Source: Laccaria trichodermophora
Lineage: Eukaryota > Basidiomycota > Agaricomycetes > Agaricales > Hydnangiaceae
NCBI GenBank assembly: GCA_018417955.1
Contig: JACTVC010000035.1
Coordinates: 62,001-126,000, forward strand
DNA: 64,000 nt
Direction: 5' to 3'
The translations under genes were made by a program, and so were the position numbers. Shown here one piece after another: positions 1-12,092 of this stretch (position 1 is its first letter; every line of letters starts with the position of its first letter). Under the pieces are notes generated by a model. That model was not told the DNA's origin, ran no database searches, and saw only the letters and a list, made by a program, of their open reading frames with translations.

Positions 1-1072
1 AAGAAAATCCCAATTTTACCCAAAATGTCATGTTGCTTGAGCTAACTCAGAAAGCTGATAACTCAATCCTAAGCATTTGAACAAGTAAAATGCAAGTATA
101 TTCATTGAATAGAAGTACATGAATTTATTTTACTACTTTGAATGTTGAAGAGAGGGGGGGGAGTGCTGGAAAATGATGGAGAGAGGAGGGAGTGGCAGGG
201 AGTGGGAGTGGTAGAGTGATGGAGGGGGGAGGGAGCAAGGGAGGAGAGTGATGGTTGGGGGAGAGTGATGGTGAGGGGGGGATGATGGTGGGGGCAGGAA
301 GGGGAAGGGAGTGATGAAGGGGAGGGGGGGTGGAGTGATGAGAGGGGTGATGGAGGGGGAAATAATGGTGGGTACTCCACCTGGTGTTTTGAAGCATTTG
401 GGATCGTTGACATGGAGGTGTTGTACATGGGTGCTCGTCTTCATACGTGGGTGCTCATATCCGTATGTGGGTGCTCGCTTGTGTTGGTGCTCATTTTCAC
501 ATGTGTACAGTGGATGTGGCTGTCATGGAGATGTTGTGCTCATGGTCATGTACATTGTGCATGGGTGGTTGTTCGTGGCATGGATGTGGAGGTGTTATAC
601 GTGGCGTGGGCGCTCTTCATCATACGCAGGTGTTCGTTTTCATGTGTGGGCGTTTGTTTGCATATGGATTGTGTGGGGGCATCATCATCACTAGGGGGTG
701 GGGGGACTGGGTGTGAACAAAGGAATGGGGGCAGGCAGTGGGGACTCACCTTAAAACCTGTGGATGGTGACGATGGCGTGCATTGTCACCGTCTGGACGA
801 TGTGCCACATCTGCTGACTCACCACATCATTGTCTGCATACGCTGTTGACATGCTAGGCACTCGTTCAGCGTTGACACATTGTTGGGGGATTGACATCGT
901 CTGAGAGGGGGATCGTCGCTGTTCCTGGGCATTGTTGTGCTTGTCCTAGTGGTCATCGTGCTTGTGCTTGTCATTGTCACGCTTGTGCTGGTTGTGGTTG
1001 TGCTCATGCTCATGGTTGTCATGGTCATAGTTGGCATGCTTGTGGTTGGCCGTGCTCGTGTTGTGGCCATGG
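1..1072. repeat. Low-complexity purine-rich and GTG-rich DNA
   Basis: The first 360 bases are G/A-rich runs (gggga, gatggtggg), followed by imperfect repeats around the motif gtgggtgctc and a stretch rich in gtgctcatg. Long open frames exist on both strands, but they translate to monotonous proline/serine/histidine or cysteine/tryptophan strings and are by-products of base composition. The texture resembles the inner part of the MITE copies at 7933-9313 and 36583-38046, so this may be a diverged relative. No gene is supported. Confidence 0.6.
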
Positions 1073-2046
1073 CATCAGGAAAATCACTTTTTTCCTGGGA
1101 CAAACATGTTTGTAAGCATTTTCCCAGGGTGTCACAAGGCATCACAGGATGTCCTCGGGCAACTTGGGGGTGACCTGAACTGTCCTGAGATAACCTGAAA
1201 CTACAAGTATACTAGATTTCATTAGAAAGAACATTTATTATTGTATGTGAACCATGTATGATCAAAATAAGACTGGAACAAGAAGAAAGTACACCACTGT
1301 CCAGAGATTGAATGACCTACAAAAATTGCAACAACAAAGAAGATGAGGTATCCTTTGCAAAACATATCCGTTTTTTGCGTTCTTTTTTGCGCTGAAAAGC
1401 GGCGGTTAAGCTGCTTCCAACGCGTCTATATACGTAACATCTGGCGCAAAACTCGCGGGGCTATGAACCAATTACTGGCGAAGAATCTGCCCAAAAACGG
1501 TAAATGTTATCGGAGGTCGCCTTAAACGTCAAAATATTAGGGGCTCTCAGACCCGTTTTAAAGCTTTAATTTGTGCGTTTCTAACAAGCCTAAAATCGCA
1601 TGAAACGGAGGAGAACTCATGATCATATAATACATGTTACATGTCTACTACAGGAAAAATAGTTTATGCTACAGTTTGTGAGGTACTTTGAATTTTTATA
1701 CGCCGTAAAGTGGGTTGCATTCACGTAAATAAAACAATTAAATCGAGCCTACATAGAGGCCAAACAGTGCAAAACTCATGAAGTTATAGGTATGAGCTGC
1801 CTTAGAAAGTGTAAGAGTGAATTGATGGCAGTCGGTACGGTTGCGGGATGTCATGTGACCTGCTCAACACACATTTTCGAACTTGGACAATTTCAATTGT
1901 TACTACTGCTGCCACCACAACCCAACAACGCTGCCCATTGCAACACAACACAGGTGCCATGTTCACCTCACAGTACCCTGTTCAACTGACTTCTATTCAA
2001 GCAGAAGATACTGGTGGGCTTGCAACTGTGCCAGCAGAAGCACCAT

Positions 2047-2465
2047 GTTCATGTTTTTGCCATTATGCTAAACTCTGCTCAGGACCTTGCTGTGGCTCGT
2101 TTCACTTCATCTTGGACTCGTTCAAACACTCCTGCATGTCACAAAAACGCTCCAGCAAACTGTTTACGATTTCGTCAAGTCCCTGTCCAGCTATGTCCGT
2201 TTTTATTTTCGTGATTTTGCCATTATGCTAACCACTTCTCAAGACCTTACTGTGGCTCGTATCGTTTCATCTTAGGCTCGTTTAAACACTCTTGCATGCC
2301 ATGAAAACGCTCCAGCAAACCGTTTACGAATTCATCACATCCTTGTCAAGCTATGTCTGTTTCTATTTTCATGTTTTTGCCATTATGCTAACCACTGCTC
2401 AGGACCTTACTGTCACTCGTTTTTCTCCATCCTAGACTTGTTTTGACACTCCTGCACACCACCGC
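2047..2465. repeat. Tandem repeat, about 162 bp unit, 2.5 copies
   Basis: The marker ttttgccattatgcta recurs at about 2054, 2216 and 2377, each time followed by related text (ctgctcaggacctta, ggctcgt, catctta/gact, aacactcctgcatg, gctccagcaaac). The copies differ by scattered substitutions. Short open frames run through the array but are not conserved between copies. Confidence 0.7.
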
Positions 2466-3100
2466 CAACACTGTCACCCATTCGTTTGGGGATGCGATAC
2501 GCAAAGCCCTCAGCATTGGCACATTTGACATGTAGTCTGAAGGATGCGATGTATGCTGTGAGAACATAGCCTCGTAAGTCGTTGACATTGCATTGAGAAG
2601 TTTGGTGAATGCTGATGGTGATTGGGTACGATCAGCTGGATGTTGACAATGCTACACATTTCAAGAACTCACCGTTTAGGGAAAGGAGTGGTGAGATGAG
2701 CAGGCGGTGTAGAGAAAGGGAGCAAAAAGGATGGTATGTGCCCTAGCATCATGCACATTTTCCTCTACCTCACCCCTTCCTCTCTCTCTTTGTTTCCAGG
2801 CTAACAACCCTCCCACCAGCAGAAACTCTTCACCTCCGAAAAACTCTACCTTCCCTGACTCCAGTATGCCAAACGTGCTCATCTCTGGCTGGCGTAGGTG
2901 TTTGGGGGTTTGTGATGCCAAAGGAATGGCTAGCGAAGCACCTCTGTGCGTGTCTGGGGAGATACAAGCGATAAGATGGATGACTACATTGTTGTACATT
3001 AATTAAATACATTCAATATATATTCAAATATAGTGTGGTGAGGAAAATTGAAGGCTCATAAGGTCTGCTTTAGGGCTTTCTAAGGACAGCCCAGGCTACT

Positions 3101-3160
3101 CTGGGACAACCTCAGTGCACCTCAGGACAACCTCAGTGCATCTCAGGACAACCTCAGGTT
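3101..3160. repeat. 22-bp tandem repeat (acaacctcagtgcayctcagg)
   Basis: Three consecutive units of about 21-22 bp built on acaacctcagtgcacctcagg lie inside the inner part of the right end of the candidate element at 1073-3296. Confidence 0.6.
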
Positions 3161-3497
3161 GTTCCTGGGAAATCAAAAAAAGGAACCTGTACCTGAAGGC
3201 ACTCCAGGGCGCCCTGATGCCCTGAGTTCTGTGACAGCCTCTGGGTATCCAGGGTCTACCCTGGATACCCTCAGGGAAGAAGTGATTTTCCTGATGTGCT
3301 CATGTTGTGGCTGTGCTTGTTGTCACCGTTGATGGTAGTGGGTGGTGTCGGCACCCGGGGGGTCGTCATGAGGGATGGTGGTGGTTAAGGAAGAAGACAC
3401 ACAAATAATAAGCAAACAAACAGGACGTGTGTTCAGCATGCAGAATGTGCCAAGCATCGGGGGTGATATATAGTGCTAGTTTACACTATATATCCAA

Positions 3498-3592
3498 GCC
3501 CCTTTGGTTCAATGGTTAATTGTGTGGTCATCTTGGCCACTATGTTCTGTGAGCTTGAGTGTTCAATTCTCATTGATGCACTTTATTTTTTA
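3498..3592 (+). repeat. tRNA-like (SINE-type) sequence
   Basis: TTTGGTTCAATGGTTAA at 3503 resembles an RNA polymerase III A box / D arm. GTGTTCAATTCTC near 3559 resembles a B box / T arm at a tRNA-like spacing. Between them GTGGT...GCCAC can form a five-pair anticodon stem with a seven-base loop, but the usual U33 is absent and the acceptor stem does not close. It is therefore better read as a tRNA-derived repeat or relic than a working tRNA. Its AT-rich tail abuts the pogo-like element exactly. Confidence 0.35.
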
Positions 3593-3596
3593 TATA

Positions 3597-6500
3597 CAGT
3601 CATTCACCGGCCAATGAGACACCACGTGACCATGAGACAGTGAAACTTGTTTGGGTCCTCCTAAGACGACAAGGATACATTTTTCCTTGAACTAAGTTGC
3701 ATTGGAAGTACAGGAGTAGTATAAATAAATTCATGTAAGAAATACATGAAATGAATGGCTAATAACTGTGAAATATGCAATTTTTTGTGAAAGAAATTGC
3801 TGATTTGTAGTGACATGAATTTCATTGATGGACTACCAATGGTTTTGAGGAGCTATTAAGGGGGCAAATCACATCCACATATTGCCTTAGTATTAAAAGA
3901 TTCTGTCAGCCTCGAAACTATCCATTTTTCATTCAAATAGGCTACGTAAAACACAGAGACTGTGCAAGGGGTTGTAGATTAAAACATGTGTTGGATGCAT
4001 GCACATCTCTCAACGGTTTTTATATTCAGTGTCATTTTTCTACTTCAGCATCCAAACCACATAGTGCTCTTCACCTTACCCATGCCTGGATGACCCAAAT
4101 CTCTAGCTGAAAAGGCTGCAGTCATGCATCGGCAGCATGATGATCTCATGTCACGTGCTCTCCAGGCTTATCTCACTGAATTGAAAAATCCAAACCATTG
4201 CACTCGTCGTGGGCTTCGCAAAATCTGTAGAGATTTTGAGAACCTATATTTCAATGAGACAGGTGTCAAGATCTCCCTTAGTCATGCTACCTTGGCATGT
4301 TTATCTGATGGTGGCCACACTCGTCTGGAGGCTCAGGAGCATTGCCGGTGGCTCACAAACATCGAGGAAGATGTTGTTGTTAATTTTCTTCTGGAGATGG
4401 GTTGGCTTGGTTGGCCTGAGAACCATCGCCGCATTAGAGAGCATGTCAATCTCATTGCTAATGCTCACCTTGGACCGAAATTTCCAAATGAGGGTGTTGG
4501 CAAGAATTGGACTGCCTGTTTTATGCAGAGGCATTCTGATCGCATCAAAATGGTGGATTCTCGCCCTCTTGAAAGGCTGCGTGCGCAGGCTGCTAACCCC
4601 AACGCAAATGGCTGCTATTGGGATCTCCTTCATGACACAATTACCACATATAAAATTAGACCTGAGACAACTTTCGGGGCTGATGAAGCTGGATTCCAAT
4701 TGCGTGGTCAAGAGCGTGAGCGCGTTGCTGCTTCACGCACACAGAAAGGACCACAGTATCAGCAAAAGGCTGGTACCCGAGAAAATACCACGGTTATTGT
4801 TACCATCTGCACAGATGGAACATCGACACCGCCTACCATTATTTTCAAGGGTTCTGCATACCAAGTGAGTTGGGGAGAGAATAATCCTCTCAATGCTTCG
4901 TGAGTTTTCCTCTTTTTTTCTTTCTTTCTGGCCTGACATTTTTGTAGCATTGGATATCAAAAGAAAGGTTGGACATGCGGCGAGATTGGTGTCGAATGGA
5001 TCAAAATCTTCGATCAACAAACAAAGCACAAGGTCAAGCCAGGAGAATATTGCCTACTTCTGGTTGACGGACACAACTCTCACTACACTGTTGCTTTTCT
5101 CATTTACGCATGCGAGAACTACATTATTGTTCTATGCTACATCCCACATGGCACCCATATCTATCAAGGCCTTGATGTGGTTATTTTCTCTCCACTCAAG
5201 AAATTGATTGGCAAGGAGTGCGACAAGTGGCTTCGAGAAAATGGGGCAGCCATGGATAAGAATAGCTTCCTCACCGTGTATGGAAAAGCCCATGTTCGTG
5301 CACTCACCCCCGAAAATATCAAGGCCGCCTTCAAGAAGACTGGGGTGTGGCCATTCAACCCAAACGTCGTAACAGCAGAAATGCTCGCACCAAGCAAGGA
5401 TACCTCATGTGAGGCACATGTTCCTCTTCCCCCTGACGACCCCGCAATCGACGTCCTTGCGACAATGTTACGAAAGCTTGCCAAGATTGATGAAGTGGAA
5501 GACGAACCCATCTCCGAAGCCCCAATCGCCGGTCCATCAAACACTAAACACGATGTGATCAACGAAGCGATCGAAGGGCTGTCACAAACCAAACTTGCTC
5601 ACCTCATCTCAACCACATTGACGACATCCCATGATACGATGCCTACCACCATCACCCATACTATCTCCCACCCCCAACCATCTCCTCTTCTCTCCATTGA
5701 GCCAAAGACTGAGACTGAGGTCTTGCTGCTTGCCGCACTTCAAGAGTCCCACAAAAGTAACGAATACCTCACAAACCGAAACATCACCCTGCAGGCGGGG
5801 AATTTGCTGAACAAGGTGTATTGTGCAAAAGCGAAGGGTGCGCTTCAGTTCCAGGAGGAGAAGAAAAAGAAAAAGAAGCGGCAAGGGACTCTTCCAGATG
5901 GTTTACCACGTGTCTTGACAGGGGATAGGTTCTATGAGGAACGAGTGAATTTTGAGAAGGAGCGTCGGGCAGAGGAAAGGGAAAAGGAGAATAGAAAGGA
6001 CTTATGAGCAGAGTGGAAAGCGGCGAAGGAGAAGTGGCAGCAGGCTGAGGATGCACGAAAGGAGCTGAAAGGACGTGAGACTGCCAAGTACGAGGAAGCA
6101 TTGGCAGTATGGAAAGCGGCGAATGAGGGGCAAGGGCATGGGCGTGGGCGTGGGCGCAGGCATGGGCATGGGCGTGGTGGAGGTAATGCTGGACAAAAGC
6201 CAGTTATGGCCGCAATTCCGAGACGGGTGCCTCCACCATTGTTGAAGGACTTTCTAGCAGGCCGGATTGGAACAGGGCTTGCAGAGGAGGAGGAAGGGGA
6301 ACATTTCACAAGCGACGACGACGACGAAAGCAATGGCGACGACGAAAGCAACAACAGCGACAGATAAGGCTTATCTCTGATTATCAGATCAGGGTGATCT
6401 CAGATCTAATGTGGGTGTCTCATTCACCCATATATGTCCACTTTCCGTTCCTGACAGTGATTTTGGTGCAGTTGGCCCCAGTCTCATTCGTTTCGGCCGA

Positions 6501-6626
6501 ATTTTTTTCTCAACACTCATATTAACCTTGTCCACCATCTTGTACACGTATATTTTGCAGAGGATATGTACCTAGACACACCTATCAATTTTTATTTTCA
6601 GTGTCTCATTAGCCAGTGAATGACTG
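3597..6626 (+). mobile_element. pogo-like Tc1/mariner-superfamily DNA transposon (3030 bp)
   Basis: The ends are inverted repeats of 26 bases starting CAGTCATTCACCGGCCAATG on the left; the right end, read inward, is the same except for two C-to-T changes. The element is flanked by TA on both sides (3595-3596 and 6627-6628), the standard duplication of this superfamily. It carries a single transposase gene of two exons. Short termini, TA target and a CENP-B-like transposase together identify the pogo branch. Confidence 0.92.
4124..6367 (+). pseudogene. pogo-like transposase, two exons, one in-frame stop
   Basis: Exon 1 is 4124-4899 and exon 2 is 4948-6367, joined across a 48-nt GTGAGT...TAG intron in phase 2; the frame only reads through (NASIGYQKKGW) with this splice. 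The N-terminal half has helix-turn-helix/CENP-B-type features (GKNWTACFMQRH). The catalytic triad reads ADEAGF, LLLVDGHNSH and QGLDVV, with 35 residues between the second and third Asp, so DD35D as in pogo. The C-terminal third is charged coiled-coil, then a GHGRGRG repeat and an acidic tail. A TGA at 6005-6007 (TTA TGA GCA) interrupts the otherwise open 731-codon frame and would remove the last 120 residues, after the catalytic core. CGA to TGA is the likely origin. A truncated but catalytic protein cannot be excluded. Confidence 0.88.
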
Positions 6627-6654
6627 TATAATAAATAATGTAATACAATTGAAG

Positions 6655-6905
6655 GCTATGCATCCATATGGATTCCAGATGGAGTCACTGGGTGAATTCA
6701 TATCACCCTGTGTTCTGAGGTGGAGTCCATGTTGGAGTCCATGTTGTCCACATGGTCCAACTGGACTCTAGCTGGAATCCAGATGGATTCTAGACAAAAA
6801 ATTGGCTGGGTTACCACCAAAAAGAAATTGTCTAAAATCCACCTGGAGTCCAGGTGGATCCATGGAGTCCATCTGGAGTCCACATGGAATCTGTGGGGGA
6901 GAGTA
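6655..6905. repeat. Cluster of short palindromic TGGANTCCA motifs
   Basis: At least eight copies of TGGAGTCCA, TGGAATCCA, TGGATTCCA or CTGGACTC occur within 250 bases in both orientations, so the segment can fold on itself in many registers. CTCTAGCTGGAATCCAG and CCACCTGGAGTCCAGGTGG are near-perfect local palindromes. No coding sequence is supported. It lies just outside the pogo-like element. Confidence 0.6.
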
Positions 6906-7280
6906 AAGTCCTCCAAAAAGGGTTTGTCGCATCCAACTATTTCAGTCAGATTTGACAGAGGGAAATTATCTGAGGTGGTCTAAACATTATTGAGGATATA
7001 TCTGGTGAAGTTTCAGAGGTTATTTCTAGGAGGAACAAAGGTCATCTGGAATGGATATGTCGCATCCAGCTATATTGGCTGCAATTGACAGAGGGAAACT
7101 ATCTAGAAGTGTCAGAACATTATCAAATATGTATTTTCTCAACTTTGAGAGGTTCTTTTTGGGAGAGACAAAGCTGTAGGACATAAATATCTCCTCAGAA
7201 TCAAAACCATGAATTGTTGACACATATTTGGACAGAGAGAAGCAAGATCTACATTTCATGTACATGATAAACCAAAATAA
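6903..7280 (+). repeat. Dispersed repeat, two tandem diverged units; related copy at 27205-27400
   Basis: Both units carry tcgcatccarctat, then ttgacagagggaaa and a stretch ending in cattatcaaatat or similar; the first starts near 6915 and the second near 7056. The same text recurs near 27220 (tgttgcatccagctatttcgg, ttgacagagggaaactatct, ggtgaagtttcagaggtt). No ORF is conserved among the copies. The family is not recognised. Confidence 0.65.
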
Positions 7281-7313
7281 ATAAAAAGACCCATTCTTAT
7301 ATATGGTTTTGCA

Positions 7314-7932
7314 TCAGACAAAAGGTTTGTGGATTAATCCACAGTGGCCAATTGCACTCCGTATGAAAATGAATAAAGTGCATTCTTGCAGAAAATAAGG
7401 CATAGGACTACAGCCAAGAGTGCATTCTCTGTCCCAATGATTGTTACTCCTGCATACTTTGCAAGGAGAAGGAGGCAGACAACCCATTTTTGTAGTGACA
7501 TGATCATTTTTACTATAGGGATATCCTCCTTTTGGAGGAGGGTGTTGTCTTTTCACCAATACTTGAAATGCTTCTCTTATCACCTCTGGAGCAGACGATA
7601 ACTCCTGTTCGAATTTGTCCCTACTTAACTGGCCTAAGAAAGCTTTGTGAATGACGTCTTCTTTCTCTCCATCTGAGCTAAGGAATTTAACAGATCTATT
7701 GTAAGGGCGATTTCGATCTGTGCTAATCCCCAGACGCTTCAACACTGGTAGAAGGTTGTCTGCAGTGAGAATGTTTGATGATTCATACTTGGCCACATGT
7801 ACAAGGGCATATTCATGGTCAGTTGCTTGTGAATATAACAGATAAGTGCTTTGCACTGTCTCAATGTTCAAAATTGGTCCCCAGGAGATGGGAGCTTTCT
7901 GCATCACCAAATATACTTCAGTAGGACCGCTG
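7314..7932 (-). pseudogene. Retroelement gag-like fragment with CCHC zinc knuckle
   Basis: On the minus strand the frame from 7932 down to 7314 encodes about 200 residues ending in a zinc knuckle, CKVCRSNNHWDREC, with exact C-X2-C-X4-H-X4-C spacing near 7430-7480. The segment before it is a charged, helical gag-type sequence. The fragment is cut at its 5' side by the MITE at 7933; the open frame runs a further 50 codons into the MITE but that part is not gag. No protease, RT or LTR accompanies it. The exact retroelement class is not determined. Confidence 0.65.
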
Positions 7933-9313
7933 CAGTACTTTACAGTGCCCCACCCATTCCTGCAGGAATCCACAGGAATGGGACCGGAATCCACAGGAAT
8001 CCTCAGGAATGGGACCAGAATCCGCAGGAATCCACAGGAATGGGGCCAGAATACAACAGATACAACACCTTTTCTTTGTGCTAGATACATTCACACTAAT
8101 ATACACTTCTTCACACTGACTTAAAAGGAAATCAACACTTTCTTATAAAATTTATATATTAAAACTCAAATATACATCTAATTTACTATTTTCTAAGTTA
8201 AATGAAGGGGCAGGAAGGAAGGGAGGGAGAGGAAGGAAGGAAGGAAGGAAGGAAGGGAGGGAGGAAGGAAGGGGGGAGGAAGGAAGGGAGGGGGGAAGGG
8301 GGGAGGAAGGAGGGAAGGGGGGAGGAAGGAGGGAAGGGGGGAGGAAGGAGGGAAGGGGGGAGGAAGGGAGGGACAGAGAGTGGTGTGGGGGTGTGATCAA
8401 TGTGATCAGCATAGGAAAGGGGGAGGAAGGAAGGGAGGAGGGACAGGCAATGGTGTGGGGCAGGCCCTGGGGAGGGGATGGAGGGGGAGAGAGTGGTGGG
8501 GACTAATAAAGGGGAAGGGGGTCGTGCTGGGCCTCGTCGTCCATCATCGTCATCATCCTGGGTCATTGCGTGGTCATCGTTGCACTGTGTTGTTGTCATC
8601 GCGTTGTTGTCATCACGTTGTTGTTGTCGCATGGTTGTCGATGCATTGTCGTCGTCATGTTGTTGTTGTCGCGTTGTCGTCGTTTTGTAACTTGCAGCAT
8701 GCGTGGTCATTGTGGGCACTCATGGATGGTGGTCGGTTCGTCGCGTTGTCGTCATTGTGATGTGGCATTGCGGCATTTGCGTGGTCATTGTGGTGGGCAC
8801 TTGTTGATGGTGGTGGGTGCCGTCTGGATGGTGGTGGGTGCTCATGGATGGTGGTGGTGTTGTCGTTGTCGTCCATTTGGCTGCCACGTCACTGGCAGTG
8901 GTTGTTGCCGTTCATGCCTTGTTGTCCGCCTAGCATGTTCGCATCGTCGTGGCTGTCATTTGGTGGTGTGGTGTTGTTGTGGTTGTCGCTGTTGTCAACG
9001 TGGTTGGTGGGAGGGAATGGAGGTGGCGGGGAAGAGTATGGTTGGTGGTGGGAGGAAAGGAAAGGGTGTTGCATTTGTTTGGTAATGTTGCATTTGTTTG
9101 GTAACAAAGGTAAAATAAACAAACAACTGACCGGATTCCGTTGCATTCCGTTCCTGCCATTCCTGTGGAACATTCCGGTGTCAATTCCGGTGTCAATTCC
9201 GGAATGATGAAAATAGCAGGCCTCTCTGCTAAATTTCATTCCTCTGGAATCCACCAGAATCCGCAGGAATGACTGGATTCCTGCAGGAATTAGGGGGGCA
9301 CTGATAAGACCTC
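7933..9313. mobile_element. hAT-like MITE, copy 1 (1381 bp)
   Basis: It starts CAGTACTTTACAGTGCCCC and ends GGGGGGCACTGATAAGACCTC, the same as the copy at 36583-38046. The subterminal zones are dense in caggaatcc/ggaatgg motifs in inverted orientation. The interior is a polypurine ggaagg tract followed by gtcgtc/gttgtc microsatellite-like DNA and no gene. Unlike copy 2 it has no matching 8-bp flanks: the left flank is gag-like, the right flank Helitron intron. That suggests rearrangement at or through the element. Confidence 0.8.
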
Positions 9314-9427
9314 TAGTCATAGGTCAATGACTCACCTTCAACCTTCAGGTACATCACAAAGTACGCTTCTAAAGCTGAATCCCAGGCTCCTGCATTTCCA
9401 GAGCTGCTCTCAGGTGTCACAAATACA
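9314..9427 (+). pseudogene. Helitron Rep/helicase gene fragment upstream of the hAT insertion
   Basis: After an intron-like acceptor (accttcag) the plus strand reads ITKYASKAESQAPAFPELLS, matching the KYASK motif region that precedes the helicase domain in Helitron proteins. The reading frame continues on the far side of the hAT at 32230 once one copy of CAAATACA is kept (VTNT joined to MDAMGTAQSACQK). The rest of the Rep part upstream is missing; the MITE at 7933-9313 lies next to it. Confidence 0.75.
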
Positions 9428-9643
9428 TAGTGATGGGCATGGGTTACCCGCAGGTGTTTCCACACTTACCTTTACCCTGACCCCACGCAAACCCATACCC
9501 TTTCCATGGGTAAGGGTATTTTGAGGGTAGGGGTGAGGGTTTGCACAGGGTTTGAAGGGTTAGAAACCCACAACGGGTGGACGCAAGGGTCAAATAAAAT
9601 GCGAACGTGGGGTACAAGCTAGCTAGACTTTCTGCGAGACTAC

Positions 9644-12092
9644 CTAATCATATGTAATATAATCCCACCCAAACCTCAACTCATCTTCTTCTCCTATGAC
9701 GTCTGGAAGGCTGGCTGCAGCCTTAATGTCAGCATCACAGACAAGGCCCAACTTACTCCAAGCCCCAAGACACATCAATGCGCGAGTTGATGCAACACTG
9801 AGTCGATTATGGATGTGAGATAGAACAAGCCGGCCCTTGCTGAAGACACGTTCAACATCGGTAGAGGTGGCTAAACGAGGGTGAGGCCTATGACAAACTG
9901 GCATGCAAATTTGACATACCAGGAATAGATAGATAGTTCCGCGCCATCCGAGATAAGCAAGGGTAGACAGCGCGCATTTCAACCCACCAGAGAAGTGCGT
10001 CTTTGACCTTCTCAGGTCCCGTGCTCAGGTATTGTGCCAGCTCGCTCCAAAGCCCCTCATTGACAGGTGCTGAACTTGAACAGGACAGCAAATCGATGAA
10101 GATGTTCTCCGATTGTGAAATAGGTGCCTAAGAGACTTCGTTTCAACAATTATAATGTAGTTAGAACTATATGTGACATACCGATGCTGCTTCTGGTTCC
10201 TCCAACTCAGGAGACATGCCTGCGTATCCTCTATCAAACTCCTCTTCAACGATCTCATGCGCAGTCTCGATCCATTCTTCTTCCCATCCAGCCGATCGGA
10301 AATAGTCGAGTTTGCGCTTTGGATCGAGCACTGAGTAGACGGACATTAGTTGCAAGTCTCAAGAGTAGAGAAAGTTGAGCTTACCCATTGCGATACGATA
10401 TACTTCCGAATAATCCGTCATATTGTAATACTTGTTTAGCAACCTCTTCCCAATTAGCATGGAAGCCCGGATTGAGGGGAGATATGTCGTATTGAGTGCA
10501 CCAGAGGCGAGGTGCTTATCGATGTAGTCCATAGCAGGGATGACTTTCGAGAGGTTTGGTGTTTGAGCTGAGAAAAAGAGGGTCGCCTGCTTGAAGATCT
10601 AGAGAAGTTTTGAGTAACAAACTGTCAATAAGCGAAGCGACGTACTTTTAAAACACCTGAAAGCTTTTCGGCAATCGTCCACTCCATCTCTGAGAGCTCA
10701 TATGACCGAAGCTTCATCTCACGGATACCAGTCAATTCGTCGAGTGGCTTGCGGTATAAGAGCGCGAACTCAAGCATGTCGAATGTTGAATTCCATCGTG
10801 TAGCGACATCCCGAGGCATCATCTGAAGTGAGAGAGGTTTTTGTTTGGCTGCTATGCTCACCTCTGCATGTTGCTTGAGAATTGAGAACCATTGTGGTAG
10901 AATGATCATTGTCGAATTCTTGACGGCGAAGGCAAGTTTACGGAGCTGGTGTGATGAGAACACGTCAAACGTGAATTTAGTGTTTACACTAGATTGAATC
11001 GGAGACTGAATTTACTTTCACCAAGACCAAACGCACTGGCCGTAAGCTCTCATCGAGTTCTACAACCTCTTCCGCAGACATCTCACCTCGAATATCAACA
11101 AGTCCTTCACTGCTGTCATCGTCCTCGTCATCCTCCACTAAATCATTTCCCATCAGCTCCTCTTCAACTTCAATATCTACAGCAAGATCAGCAAGGGCTT
11201 GCGTTGTGGCATCAAGAGCGTCATCTGCTTCAGCCTTCGGAAGGTCGAACTGCTTCAAGATACTCTTAGCGACGAGGTTAAGGATGTGTGTGAAGCATCA
11301 AGTACGGTTTGCTGCACCAGGAAAGTCGTCCAAGAGCTTGGAAAGCTCGTCGATCATTGTATCGTTTGGCGCCGCATTGTTGCAAGTAATGCTGAGTACC
11401 TGCAGAACAGTGAGTCACTGAAACTGATGTAAAACAAATTTGAACTGACCTTATCTGAAATTCCAAAATCATCTAGAACTTTAGCAAATGCAGCGGCAAG
11501 GTTCAATCCTGAATGCGACTGGGCAACCTCGACGAGATCAAGAAGCATAGAAAAAGGAATGCCATTACAATCGAAGTGGGCAGTAACGGCGATGTACGCC
11601 TTGGAATTCGGTGACGTCCAAGCGTCCGTTCCAAAGCTTATCTTGCCGTCGTGCCCCTAATTCAAGGTGAGTGTCTGTTATGCCATTATTAAATGCTACT
11701 CGTTACTGACCTGAAGCATTTTAGCAATCCTCTTTTGCACCTTTGTAAACACTTCCTTGACATCACGGGAAACAGTCGAACGAGATGGTAAGTAATACTC
11801 TGGCCTCCCCGTTTTCATGAGGCAGCGAAATCCTCGGTCCTCAACGATGCTGAATGGGCGCATGCTTTCAGATACCCAGCGAACAATCTCGGCCCTATCA
11901 GGTCATTGTCAGAGGATGAATAACTTGAACATGCTATCTCTCTTACCGAGTCTCCGCTTTGGTGTGTTGGTGATGTGAGTATGATACTTTTCCTTTCCCC
12001 TTGCGCTCAAATGCTGCCATGATTGAGCCATCCTGAAGCCCGCCAAGAGTTTTGCGAGCTGACTCGATGTCAACCTTTGCATCCACAGCCCT
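9644..12092 (-). pseudogene. hAT transposase, catalytic and C-terminal dimerisation exons
   Basis: Read on the minus strand, exons separated by short introns encode, in order: a segment ending HTKAETR; DRGFRCLMKTGRPEYY (11770-11880); FGTDAWTSPNSKAYIAV (near 11600), the first catalytic region; NNAAPNDTMIDEL then CFTHILNLVAKS (11260-11400), the hAT C-H-N-L block; DVATRWNSTFDMLE (about 10800); and ATSTDVERVFSKGRLVLSH (9800-9870), the hAT dimerisation domain. A 48-nt GTATGT...TAG intron joins YLSIP to ATSTDVERV. An in-frame TGA at 11298-11300 replaces the arginine expected before CFTH. The first exons were separated from this part by the nested insertions. The copy is inactive as it stands. Confidence 0.85.

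Larger units (their letters stand above)
1073..3296. mobile_element. Candidate non-autonomous element with short inverted ends
   Basis: CATCAGGAAAATCACTT at 1073 is matched in inverted orientation by AAGTGATTTTCCTGATG ending at 3296, and the similarity runs a few bases further in (TTTTCC / GGAAG). Just inside both ends are related CCTGGGACA / TCTGGGACAA stretches. No clean target duplication is visible and no transposase lies inside. The interior holds tandem repeats and otherwise unrecognised sequence. A MITE-like element is the simplest reading; a chance inverted repeat in repeat-rich DNA is the alternative. Confidence 0.4.

Noticed and set aside
102..444. Overlapping minus-strand ORFs rich in Pro/Ser/His
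   Set aside because: Three frames are open at once because of a purine-rich tract; no start context, domain or codon bias.
8152..9320. Long ORFs inside MITE copy 1 (and 36821-38037 in copy 2)
   Set aside because: They consist of repeat-encoded strings (PSFLPP, TTMTT) and are open in several frames; lengths differ between the two copies.
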